Source of the DNA: Mrakia gelida
Lineage: Eukaryota; Basidiomycota; Tremellomycetes; Cystofilobasidiales; Mrakiaceae
Length of the DNA: 64,000 nt
Reading direction: 5' to 3'
Assembly: GCA_024345305.1 (NCBI GenBank)
Contig: BRON01000011.1
Location: 868,001-932,000 of the forward strand
The number at the start of each line of letters is the position of its first letter. The stretch's first letter is position 1. This document shows positions 55,063 through 64,000 of the stretch, piece by piece. The notes under the pieces were generated by a model, which was not told the origin of the DNA, searched no databases, and saw only the letters and a program-made list of their open reading frames with translations. The translations under genes were made by a program, and so were the position numbers.

Positions 55063-56351
55063 ATGGAGGATCCATCAACAAGCACAATGGCCGGGATGCT
55101 CGGACTCAGGACGGATGGTCTCCCTGCACCAGATATCACAAAGGAAACAGACGAGGAAATCCACGACCGTACGAGGGTGAGTGAGCGCATCTCCTCATTC
55201 TTGCCCCTTCATCCCTCTCCTAAACTTACAGGCCTCTTCTCTCTTCGCTCAGTGGACCAACTACACGTGCGTACACCTTATCGATCCAGCAGTATTCAGT
55301 GTCAGCCCCCTTCTGCCCTTGCCGTTCACTTCCGTTCGACAAACCTGGAGCTGACTTCGCTCTTGGGTTCTCGTCCCCTAGATGGAGTTCGCCTCCCAAT
55401 ACCTCCCTTCTCTAGTTCGCACCTACCTCGTCTTAGAGGGCAACCTCCCCACTACCAACTCTTGGCGTCTCTCTACCAGCTGCACAACTCTCATCAATCT
55501 CATCGCCACTCAACAACACTCCTCCTTTGCTCGCTTCGCTCGCTCGCTCCCGGACGAAGCCTCGACCCTCATCCTACACTTTCCGAGTTGATGGCCCAGC
55601 TGATAGAAAGCTACCTCAGAAGGCTGGCAAGTAGAAACCTCAAGCGCTCTTTCTCTCTTCCTCATCTCGTGAAGTAGACCAAACGCTGACGCCGACGTCG
55701 CCCGCTCCTCCCTTCTTCTCTTTCAGGACGAGAACATCCCGAATTTTGCAGCCGCGGTCGCAAACTTCCTCGGCACCCTCTTCCACGTCTTCAATACTCT
55801 CGAGGACCATCTTCCAACCACTTCAATCATCCCTTCCTTGCCTCCTCCGTCCCACCACGCCTTTCACCTCCTCGCGTCCAAACTCCTCAATCACGAGCTC
55901 CCTGAGCTCGCAGAATGCATACTAGGCACCTTGCACGTCTCTGTAGAGATCATGTGCTCTACTCTTCGGAATCTAGCGGAGAGCAGAGTTACGAGAAGGG
56001 TGAGCGGCAGGCGCGTCGTCTGGTGGACGTGCAAGGAACGCGTTGCTGCTGGGACGGAGGAAGAGGACTCGAGCTGTGTAGAGATGCAGGAGGGAGAGGG
56101 AATGATGGCTTGTGCGAGAGTGAGCGTACTTTCCGTCCTCTCTTGTTCGTTGAAACGGTCGCTGACCTTGGACTCGTCGTCTTTGTCCCCAGTGCCTCAG
56201 CGTTCGCTACTGCTCCAGGGGTTCGCCCTCTCACCCACCGATTCTCCTCGAGACCCTCAACTGACATTTTGTCTTCTCTTTCGTTCCCTCAGAACATCAA
56301 AAAGCCGACTGGAAGAGGCACAAGCGCTTCTGCTTCAAGCCGAGCTGGTGA
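55063..56351 (+). pseudogene. MYND zinc-finger gene (copy B) split by a TGATG stop/start overlap
   Basis: The start at 55063 (MEDPSTSTMAGMLGLRTDGL) continues over two introns to MEFASQYLPSLVRTYLVLEG and ARSLPDEASTLILHFPS, then a TGA at 55589-55591. An ATG overlaps that stop (TGATG, 55589-55593) and opens a second frame: MAQLIESYLRRL, then DENIPNFAAAVANFLGTLFH, and the MYND half finger ACARCLSVRYCSRE, HQKADWKRHKRFCFKPSW, ending 56351. The homologous protein of copy A also has its stop at this place. The intron after YLRRL has a GC donor (GCAAGT at 55627). Either a small indel has split the gene, or the second frame is used by reinitiation. The finger itself is intact and almost identical to copy A. 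Confidence 0.5.
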
Positions 56352-57260
56352 ACGACGGGGAGGCACGACGTCGATCTCGACAGCCTCTGAGGAGTCACCG
56401 TTTTTTTGGCACACGTCCCTGATGCATACGTTAATAGTTTCGGAAGCTCTGCTCTGGGTAGGTAGGAAGTTCGCTCCGGTGATGGTTGTGAAAGCGGAGG
56501 GAGAAGCGAACTCGAGGAGAAAGGCGCAGAGCACGAGCTGCTTTTCCCGCTCGACTCCTTTCCTCACGCACTTCCCCTTCGACCAGTTCGACCAGAGCAG
56601 TCACTCGTGCTCTTCTTCTGGTCAGACTTTTTCGCAAAGGGATAGGTAGACCCTCAAACGATCTCGTTCAAGCTGTCCGTCTCTGCTCAACGGCTCTCTG
56701 CTCAACGGCTAGCAATCGATCATTGTATCTCGAGAGCTAAGGCAGGAAGGGACCGAGTTTCCCCCCTTAGTCCGTGATTCGAGTCATGATTAGAGAAATT
56801 CACCATTCCAACTCTGCTGGCGGAGAAGGAATGGTGTTCGGAGGGAAACGACTGGTGCGAATCGCTCTTTCGTTCTCTTTTTTGCCAGCTCGTTCGAGGA
56901 ATTGAACGTTGTTAGGTAGACTCATACGCTGGGAAAAGGGGAGTCGAGGGTGTCGAGCGACGGCGTCATTGGGATTCGGACTGGAAAAAAGGGAGGCGGG
57001 ACGAGTTCGACGCGTCGTCGGATCGAAAGAAGCCTTCCTTCGACCTCTGCTTCGAGTTCCGCGAGAAAAGCGACGCGCTGTCTCAGCCAGGCTTTCATTA
57101 GGTGTCCTTCGTCGATCAGGCTCCTAGCGAAAACGGATCTGTTGCAGAGAAAAAAGAAAAGCGAAGGAGCGAGCTCGAAAGCGCAGTGCTCAAACTTCGA
57201 GCTCAGCTCTCCTCCCCTTCGACCGTTTGAGCTCAACAACCAGCCCAGGTACTGCCGAGT
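56352..57260. other. Intergenic region upstream of IPI1
   Basis: About 900 bp without a gene I can support. It includes a near-tandem repeat of GCTCAACGGCT (about 56692-56711) and a GACGCGTCGTC palindrome at about 57007. The open frames here are short and lack recognisable content. The last 100 bp lead into the IPI1 start. Confidence 0.35.
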
Positions 57261-60200
57261 ATGCCTAAATCTTCCAAGCAGAAGCGAGACAAAGTCCAGG
57301 ACTTCTCGGTGAGCTTAATTTTACTCTTCTCGAATCTCTGTGCCAGCAGAAGCTGAGCTTCGAACTCGCTCCTTCCGCCCTCGCAGAAATCCAAAGTCAA
57401 GCTCGGAAAGGGAAAGCAGGTCGCTGTCAACTCGACAGATACTTCATACAAGGTCAGTCCACTTTATATACTCACACTGTCGATATAGATCTCGCTGACC
57501 TCACTTCTGATCTTCCAGGCTCGCTGTAAGTTGAGAGAGAGCTCGATGAAAGGAAGGAACGAGAAACCCTCGAGCTGACCTCTCCCTTCCTTCGTTTGCT
57601 TAGCCATCGTCCTCCCCACCCAAACAATCAGCGTCGATAAGGACTCTTCTATTCCTACGACCAAGAGGAACCTCAGCTTCGAAGATCTCGTCGTCCAGTC
57701 CAAGCACTACAACGCTGGTATCCGAAAAGGTCAGTCTCTCACGCCGTTCCCTCCCATCCTCCCCCTTCGTTCGTCTGAGCTCGACTGACCTTCGTGTCAA
57801 CTCTACAGACTCCCTCATCGGTCTTAAGGAACTCTTGACTGAGCATCCTCATCTCCGAACCAAGGAGCTCACTTCCATCGTCTCCATTATCGTCAAATGT
57901 TTGCCTGACGAGGTGAGCTCGCTCTTTCCCCTTCACCTCCCTCCCCCCCTCCGTTCTCGTCTTCTCTTCTTCTTTCTCCGCGCCGAAACTGACTCTTTAC
58001 CACATCTCACCCTCTCCTCTGTCACCCAGGACCCCCACGTTCGATCAACCCTTCACACCTTCACCTCGTTCCTCCTCCCAACCCTTCCTCTCACCACCCT
58101 CACTCCTCACCTTCCTCTCCTCCTCCTTCACACCTCGTCCGCCCTCTGCCATATCTTCCCAGAGATCAGGATTGACGCCGTCAAGATTCTGGGAGTCATC
58201 ATGACCGTTTGCCCGAAGGAGTGCGTCGACGGTTGGGGTGTCGAAGGAGGACGAGGAATGGGTGTTCGAGTCGGAGAGGGATTGATGGGTGTCTTGGGTT
58301 TGGGAGGAGGACGTGAGTTCAGTCTTACTCTTCACTGCAAACAGCTCGTAGGAGAGAGGAGGTACTGACATGTCTCTTTTCTCGCTTGCGAATCTTATCA
58401 GCCTCCTCCTCGTCGCAGAACACGTCGAGCTCTTCAACTCTTCGCCCAGCGGTTCGTCGCGTCGTCCTCCACTTCAACTTCTTCTCCTCCCTCGAGCTGA
58501 CCTGCCTCTTTCTTCTTCTTCAGGCGAAGCTCATCCTTCTCAAGACCCTCTCTCACTTCCTCTCCACCTCCCTCTCGCCAACTATCACCTCGCCGACTTG
58601 GTTCCTTGCTCCCTCTTTCTCGACCTCAGCTTCGTACGCCGAGTTCGAGACTCTTCTCAAGGGCAAGAAGCCCTTCGTTCCTCCTATGGACGACTGGCTG
58701 CTTAGTGGAGGTGGAGGAGGATGGGAAATGGGGGACTTTGGACTCGGAGGAGCTTCGGCGGGAGCGAAGGCTGGCGAGGCGGACGAGGGAGGGAACGGAG
58801 GTGGGAGGTTGGGAAGAGAAGCTGCCGTGAGTTCATAGCTCGTGGCTGCTGGGATGTAAAACCCAGGAGGAATGCGGGTCAACTGACGCGTAGTCTCGTT
58901 CCTCGTCCGATCCAGAAACTCTACCTCACCCTGCACCCTCTCCTCGTCTCGACCTTCCTCGATACCGCACCCACGGCCTTCTCTCCCTCAGGATCAGCGA
59001 CCTCTGTTTCACACGCCGACGTCAACCTTGAACTCGTTGCCATTGTTGGTGAACTCCTGGGAACGCTCGGAAGGACGGTTCTGCGAGACACGTCCGAGAT
59101 CGTGAGTCTTCGAGTCTTCGTCGCGTCGATTTCCTTGGGCCGATCTCGCAACTGACTCCCCCCTCTTTGACCTCCACCAGCCCAAGGCCATGCTTGCCTC
59201 CGTCAAGACCTCCCTTCGAAACCTGCTCGGTCACATGGCTGTCTACTTCCCTTTCAACTCGTCGACTTTCCAGCGACGAGACGTCAAGGTTCGTTTCGCT
59301 TCCTCGTCTCCTCACGAATGATCTCGTCCTCTTTCCCTCGATCCTGACCTCCCATTTTTATCCTTTTCGACCCCCTCGTGTCTCAGTCCGAAGCCTTGCT
59401 CCTCTCCCTATCCCTCTCCTTCTCCTCCCTCGTCGCTCAAGTCTCCCTCACCCAAGCCCACCTCCCGCCACGAACGAAATCCTCAAACCCTCAGGAACGA
59501 GTCAAGGCACTCGAGGACTGCTACGCTAAGATGCGGAAGGGTATGGCGAATGGTGGAGAGAAGAAGCTGGTAGAGCAGGTCGCGGAATGGGTGGCTGGAT
59601 TGCTGCGAGGCGAGGTGAGTTCGGACGCGTCTCGATCTTTTCACTCTTTCCTCTTCTCGATTTGCGAACCGCCGTACTGATCTCTCCCTCTCGCTTCATC
59701 CTCGTCACCAGAACATCACCTCTTCCAACCCTCTCGGCCAACCTTTACCTCCTCAAACCTACATCTCCCTCCTCCCCACGGTCTGGTCCCTCCTCAACCA
59801 ACCGCCTCCAGCTCCCGTCCCCAAATCGAAACCCCTCTCAGCCTCAGCAGCCACTCTTGGGCCCCCTCCTCCCGAACCGGAAGTTTCGGTACCTCATACG
59901 GTCGCTGGAGCGTTGCTGGATCATCTGAATAGGGTCGGAAGCGACAGCGCAGTGAAGAAGATTGGAGTCGAGTTTGTTGGGAGGTTGTGTCTGGTGAGTG
60001 CTCTTCTCTTCTCACCTGCACCTTCGTCTTACATTGGGAACTCGAGCAGCGACAGTCGCCAGGGACGGCGGTCGAGGAGATTCAGGGGAAAGCGACGAAA
60101 CCAGCAACTGACCTCGTCGCGTCTCCGTTGTCTTGCTTTTTCTTTCAAATCGAAAAGCTCGAGACGCTTCCTCTGTACACCGGTCCTTTCCGACTCGCGT

Positions 60201-60686
60201 CGCCTTCACCTTTGGCCTCGCTGAAGCCCAAACTCGACAAGTTCTACCAGTCCTTACCGAAGATGCTCTGGGAGTTGGGAAGCAAGGATCTCGCCGCCTC
60301 CGAGGTTCGTCTTCTCGCCTCGTCTCCCTCGTCCGACCTGGCACTAACCTCTCGTTCCTCTTTTTTTCCTCCCCCAGACGATCTTTCACCTTCTTCATCA
60401 CCTCCTCCTCACCTCTCCTGCCATCCACACCTCCCTCATCCTCCCCTCCCTCCCACCTTACTTCCACCTTCACCACGCCTTCCGAGGAGAGCTCCCGGGT
60501 CCCTGGACCAAGATCGGATCACAGAAAGTCAGGAGGCTGGCTCTAGACGTTGCGTGGCTGTCGATACGAGCTGCTGGTGGAGACGAAGCCGGCGAGCGGT
60601 TGAGGGACGCCGTCGGGAAGGCCGTCGAGGGAGAGCGAGGAGGAGAGGAGAAGGTTTACTGGGACGAGTTGACGAGGCTGAGCTAG
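57261..60686 (+). CDS. IPI1: Rix1-complex subunit Ipi1 (TEX10 family), 60S ribosome biogenesis
   Basis: Ipi1 works with Rix1/Ipi3 in ITS2 processing and Rea1-driven remodelling of pre-60S particles in the nucleus. The start MPKSSKQKRDKVQDFS, then KSKVKLGKGKQVAVNSTDTS, YKARSIVLPTQTISVDKDSS and RNLSFEDLVVQSKHYNAGIR are the conserved N-terminal Ipi1 signature. HEAT-like helices follow: DSLIGLKELLTEHPHL, ELTSIVSIIVKCLPDE, SALCHIFPEIRIDAVKILGV. Further exons give KLYLTLHPLLVSTFL, VELVAIVGELLGTLG-like NLELVAIVGELLGTLGRTVL and YFPFNSSTFQRRDVK, and the last exon ends YWDELTRLS at 60686. Length and helical repeats fit TEX10/Ipi1. At least ten introns are present, all short with CTGAC branch sites. Confidence 0.85.
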
Positions 60687-60898
60687 AGTAGAGGGCTGAG
60701 GGTCTTTATCGATGAGTGATCTACTCTTTCATATTTTCGAGAGGACCGACTCGGTGGCAAAATTCGACCGAGCGACGGATCGGAGAAGAGAGACGCCCTT
60801 GCGGGTTCGAACTTCAAGCTCGCCTCCTCGCCTTCCTTCCTTCGTTCCGCGAACCACCCCCCACTACTCGAACTCAAACTCTCTTATTCAGCTCTCCG

Positions 60899-61502
60899 AT
60901 GAACAACAACAACCAAAATCAGAACCAATCCTCAAAGTGAGCTCCCCTCAAGCTCTTCGCCGCTCGTCGAAGCTCGAATGAGCTCACACCTCGCTTCCTT
61001 CCTTCTCTCTCTCTCTTCGCACAGCCCCCCTTCCTACCCTCCACAGAACAACAACAACCAACCCTCCTACCCTCAGAACACCTACGACAACTCCAAGCCC
61101 TACCCTCAGCAGCAGCAGCAGTACAACTACGGGCAGCAGAACGAAGGGAATCAGCAGCAGTGGCAGCAGCCTTACTACCCTCCTCAAGGCCAGCAGTGGG
61201 GTCCAGGTCAGCAAGGAAACTGGCAGCATGGAGGGCCACAGATGCAGCAGCAAGGTGAGCATTCCATTTCGCTTCTTTGGTTGGGTTTGATGGAAGAAGT
61301 GGTCGAGGAAGGAAGGAGAAGGAAGCGACGAGCTGACGTGCTCTCGCTCTCGATTTGGCTCGCAGGTTACCCTCAACCAATCTACGTCCAGCAGCCGAAC
61401 GACGGCCAGAGAGGGATGGGAGCTGGTGCAGGAGCTGGAGTGGGTCTCTGTGCTGGTCTGCTAGCAGGACTTTGCTGCCTCGATCTTTGTCTTTTTTTCT
61501 AG
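60899..61502 (+). CDS. CYSTM (cysteine-rich tail-anchored membrane) protein
   Basis: Three exons: MNNNNQNQNQSSN; a Gln/Pro/Tyr-rich stretch (PPSYPPQNNNNQPSYPQN, then YNYGQQNEGNQQQWQQPYY); and a last exon with GYPQPIYVQQPNDG and the terminal hydrophobic Cys-rich segment GVGLCAGLLAGLCCLDLCLF ending at 61502. The Gln/Pro-rich front plus a C-terminal CCxxxC-type membrane segment is the CYSTM layout known from fungi and plants (yeast YDL012C and YBR016W), small proteins linked to plasma-membrane stress responses. A specific role here is inference. CAG runs around 61109 make this exon prone to length change. Confidence 0.8.
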
Positions 61503-61791
61503 AAGAGCAAGAAGCCAGAATGGTTCTGCTCGTCGCTCGTTCGCTCTCTCCTTGCTTTCTTTTGCTTTGCTTCGCTTCTCGTTCACTTGATTCTTTGCTC
61601 TCTCTCGCATATACGATCCTAACGCCTTTCTCTCCCATTTGTTCGAGGTGACTGAAGAAGCGGAGAGCGGAAGGCGAGTGAAACTCAGCTCAGAGGACGC
61701 GTCGTCGACCAGCGCCGTCGTCCCTTTTGACCGATCTTCTTTCGAGCTGAGAGGGGGAAGACGGGATGTGAGAGTATCAAGATGCACGTAT
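61503..61791. other. Convergent spacer
   Basis: This lies between the 3' ends of the CYSTM and methyltransferase genes. The left part is pyrimidine-rich and a GACGCGTCGTC stands at about 61696. No gene is seen. Confidence 0.35.
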
Positions 61792-63555
61792 CTAGTAACC
61801 CTTCCTCACGGCCCAACCCAACGAATGTCTTGCGACCAAGCCCTCGCCTTTCTTGCAGTTCCTCGCCCTTTCAAACTCCTGCTGTGCTCGCGAGGTCCAC
61901 ATATGGGCATCGGCCTCCGAGTATCCCGCTGCGAGGAAGAAATAAGGAGAGCAAACCGATCTGGCGAAGTGGCAGTAGATGTCGCCGATTCGATCAGCTC
62001 GAGGATCTGTCGCGTCGACGAGCAAGGTTGGATCATTCTCCGAAGTTCACCAATTGACGTCAACAACAAAAGGAGTACTCACCCACTACTCTGCTTCCGA
62101 ACTGAGTGAACTGAGGCTGGACGTCGAAGGGGTCGAATGCGTCGGTAGATCTCAAGACGGAGAGGAAGTAAGTCGCGTCGTCGGGAGTTTGGGAAAGAGA
62201 GCAGACTGGAAATTTCCGCTCGGGGAAGAGTGACATCTCTGTAGGAGAAGAGGAAGTAGTTTCGGTCAGTCTGCCGGAGTCATTAAAGGAAGGATAGCGG
62301 CGAACAAGGAGAGAAGGGCGAGATAGCAACGACTCACGCGCAAAACGAAACTTGTCGATGGCGACGAAGTTCTTCTCCATCGTGTCTCCGTTCTCGGGAA
62401 AGAGAGTTGGCTGGCGGTAGAAGAAGATCAACAAAATCAGCTGAAGCTCAAATTCAGCAGAAGACCTGATGGTCCCACCTTCAAGGCTTCGAAGAAGAAG
62501 TACACGCCGTCGGGCTTGAGACAGCGAGCAATCTCGCTGCACAAATTCTCGTAGGTGAAGGTTTTGGAGAAGCTGCTAGCGAGTTGAGAGTGGTTGATCA
62601 CCTGCGAGATGTGAAAGCGGTGAGACGCAGCTTGAGCGAGAACGAAACCGAGAGGAAAGGGAATGCTCACGTCGAAGAACGCATCTGGGCTGAAAGAAAA
62701 GGAGCGTGAGTTCCATTTCTCGCTCGACGGAGGAGCCGATATGATTAAGACACACTAGGGAAGTTCCGTGGATACATCGAAGACTAGGGAAGGGAGAAGA
62801 AGGAGGGGGAAGTGTCAGGTTGAAACGACGCGACGCGACGCGAGGTGAGTTGGTTGAGAACGAGAGAACCGGCTCACGTTCGGTTGTCATGTTTGCAGGT
62901 ACAGTTCTGAGAGAAAGGAATCGCTAGGTCAGCTTCGAGACCATTGCTCGCATCAAGGAAAGGAGGGACGAACTCGGCGACGAGAGGTTGTGCGTCGACA
63001 CCTAGGCACTTTGCAGTTGGGAACCGCTCCGCCATCGACATGAGCCAAAGACCTGAGAGAAGGTTAGAGCGTTAGTATGAGACAAGAGTCAACTTCCCAA
63101 CCCACTCACCACTCATTCCTTGACCGACGTCAAGAATTCGCGATCCCTGTTTTGAGACCAGATCTTCGACCCTCGTCGCAACCTCCTGGGGATACAAGCC
63201 AAACTTCTCGAGCTTCCAGTACGAGGCGTACTCTCCTGCAGTCTTTCCGGCTCCATCCGAGGGAGAGCTGAAGACGCGAGGAGTTCGACACAGCGAAGGA
63301 ACGTGAGCGTCGTTTTGGCTCTGGGGCGAAGAGCTGAGAGGCCCTCGATCAGAGACGATGTCTGTACTTACCGACAGTTCTGACTAGCAGCTTGTACCTT
63401 TCGACCTGAAGCAGCCACAATAAAAGAAAGAGGGAGATGAAGGTCAGCTTCAAGGAAGGAAGGAAGACAAGCGATAGCGAACTGAGCTTGACACTCTTCG
63501 ACTCACCATGTCTCTCTTCAAACCAAGCCGCTTCGAGCGAGTCCGTGAACGTCAT
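61792..63555 (-). CDS. Class I SAM-dependent methyltransferase, substrate unknown
   Basis: The start at 63555 gives MTFTDSLEAAWFEERHG. Phase-matched exons then give AGKTAGEYASYWKLEKFGLY and the SAM motif I RILDVGQGMSGLWLM (acidic-GxGxG type), an acidic strand end CLGVDAQPLVAE, motif II/post region ELFDVSTELPYPDAFFDVIN and a CLKPDGVYFFFEALK strand that matches the motif III region LKPGG. The C-terminal part includes RKFPVCSLSQTPDDATYFLS and an end near GWAVRKGY. This is a complete Rossmann methyltransferase. Two very small exons (28 and 19 bases, near 62760 and 62690) are needed to link ELFDVSTELPY to PDAFFDV. The substrate cannot be told; a sterol, lipid or small-molecule enzyme is possible. 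Confidence 0.75.
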
Positions 63556-64000
63556 GGTAGAGGAGCCTCCGATGGAGGAAGAGTCATCCGAAGGGTAGGC
63601 AGGATATTCGTTGGAGGACTACATGATGGTTGGTGCAAAGGAAACAGCGGACAGAGCGCCGAAGCAGGAGCTCGAAAGGGGTTGAAGCACCGCCTGGCTC
63701 AACTTATGCCGTAAGAGTCTTGAGCGCAGCGCTGGAGAAAAAAATAGACGGGCAGAAGCACGTCACAGAGGGGAATCTCTGGAGAAGAAGCGCGAAGGAG
63801 AGCGCAACGAAACGTTCTCGACGCGTCGAATCGATCAAGCTCGTCTCGATTTTGCTTCCCCTCCTCTCATCTCACTTTCGCCACGTGGTCAGCCCTATGG
63901 AGGACCTGAGGATCACGACTCGATTCGAAAGGAGACATGCGACATTAATGAACGAGTCAGAAAAGAACGGAAGAACGATGAACGCAGAGAAATTAGAGCG
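63556..64000. other. Right-edge upstream region of the methyltransferase gene
   Basis: This is the probable minus-strand promoter. It has a GACGCGTCGA at about 63821 and CCACGTGG (E-box) at about 63891. The plus-strand open frame at 63508-63714 is the shadow of the methyltransferase first exon. No gene is supported up to the edge. Confidence 0.35.

Noticed and set aside
63508..63714. Plus-strand open frame starting MSLFKPSRFERVRERHGR
   Set aside because: It is the reverse-strand shadow of the methyltransferase first exon and its upstream region.
1..64000. CRISPR arrays, bacterial operons, complete transposons or retroelements
   Set aside because: No regularly spaced direct repeats with unique spacers, no transposase, integrase or reverse transcriptase motifs, and the spliceosomal introns show a nuclear fungal genome.

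Overview
The window is nuclear DNA of a basidiomycete fungus. It is probably a red-yeast-type lineage of Pucciniomycotina (Microbotryomycetes such as Rhodotorula or Sporobolomyces); this placement is inferred from gene style, not from a search. The DNA is GC-rich. Genes are dense and cut by many short introns with a very regular grammar: GTGAGT, GTGAGC or GTTCGT donors, a CTGAC branch site, then a pyrimidine run to CAG or TAG. All coding calls were made by joining exons by hand with reading-phase checks.

Layout. 0-8 kb: the tail of an unknown gene, a D-xylose reductase gene (minus), a small unknown gene (minus), a four-segment membrane protein and an SVP26/TEX261-type ER cargo adaptor. 8-13.5 kb: UTP17/NAN1 (WDR75), a t-UTP component of the U3 processome, with one 1,357-base intron carrying four C/D-box snoRNA genes. 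14-18.5 kb: a small unknown gene and a Zn2Cys6 transcription factor. 19-22 kb: a divergent F-box/MYND gene pair. 22.4-27.5 kb: a RING protein, a LOA1/VPS66-type acyltransferase and RIB3. 28.5-39.8 kb: two tandem paralogous hybrid histidine kinases. 40-46 kb: a five-domain fasciclin membrane protein and mitochondrial uS12m. 46.4-48.1 kb: a damaged second F-box paralog plus a fragment of another. 48-53 kb: ARP4 (with a 6-base microexon) and BET2. 53.6-56.4 kb: a second, damaged copy of the divergent F-box/MYND pair. 57-63.6 kb: IPI1, a CYSTM protein and a SAM methyltransferase.

The most interesting region is the UTP17 intron. It holds four units of 331-346 bases. Each has a donor, a C/D snoRNA about 60-90 bases upstream of a CTGAC branch site, and then the first AG, which is immediately followed by a new GTGAG donor. 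These are zero-length exons, as expected for recursive (ratchet) splicing. Three snoRNAs are near-identical copies with an 11-base match to 25S rRNA near the peptidyl-transferase region. The fourth matches 5.8S rRNA so that the box-D-plus-5 position falls on the residue equivalent to human Gm75, the proposed target of U96. A U3-processome gene therefore appears to carry rRNA-methylation guides.

A second theme is local duplication. The F-box/MYND module occurs twice, with divergent promoters of identical length (179 bp) and a shared CACGTG box. Several of the copies carry frameshifts or stops. The tandem kinases share a block of about 360 bp, including the start of an intron, that looks homogenised by gene conversion.
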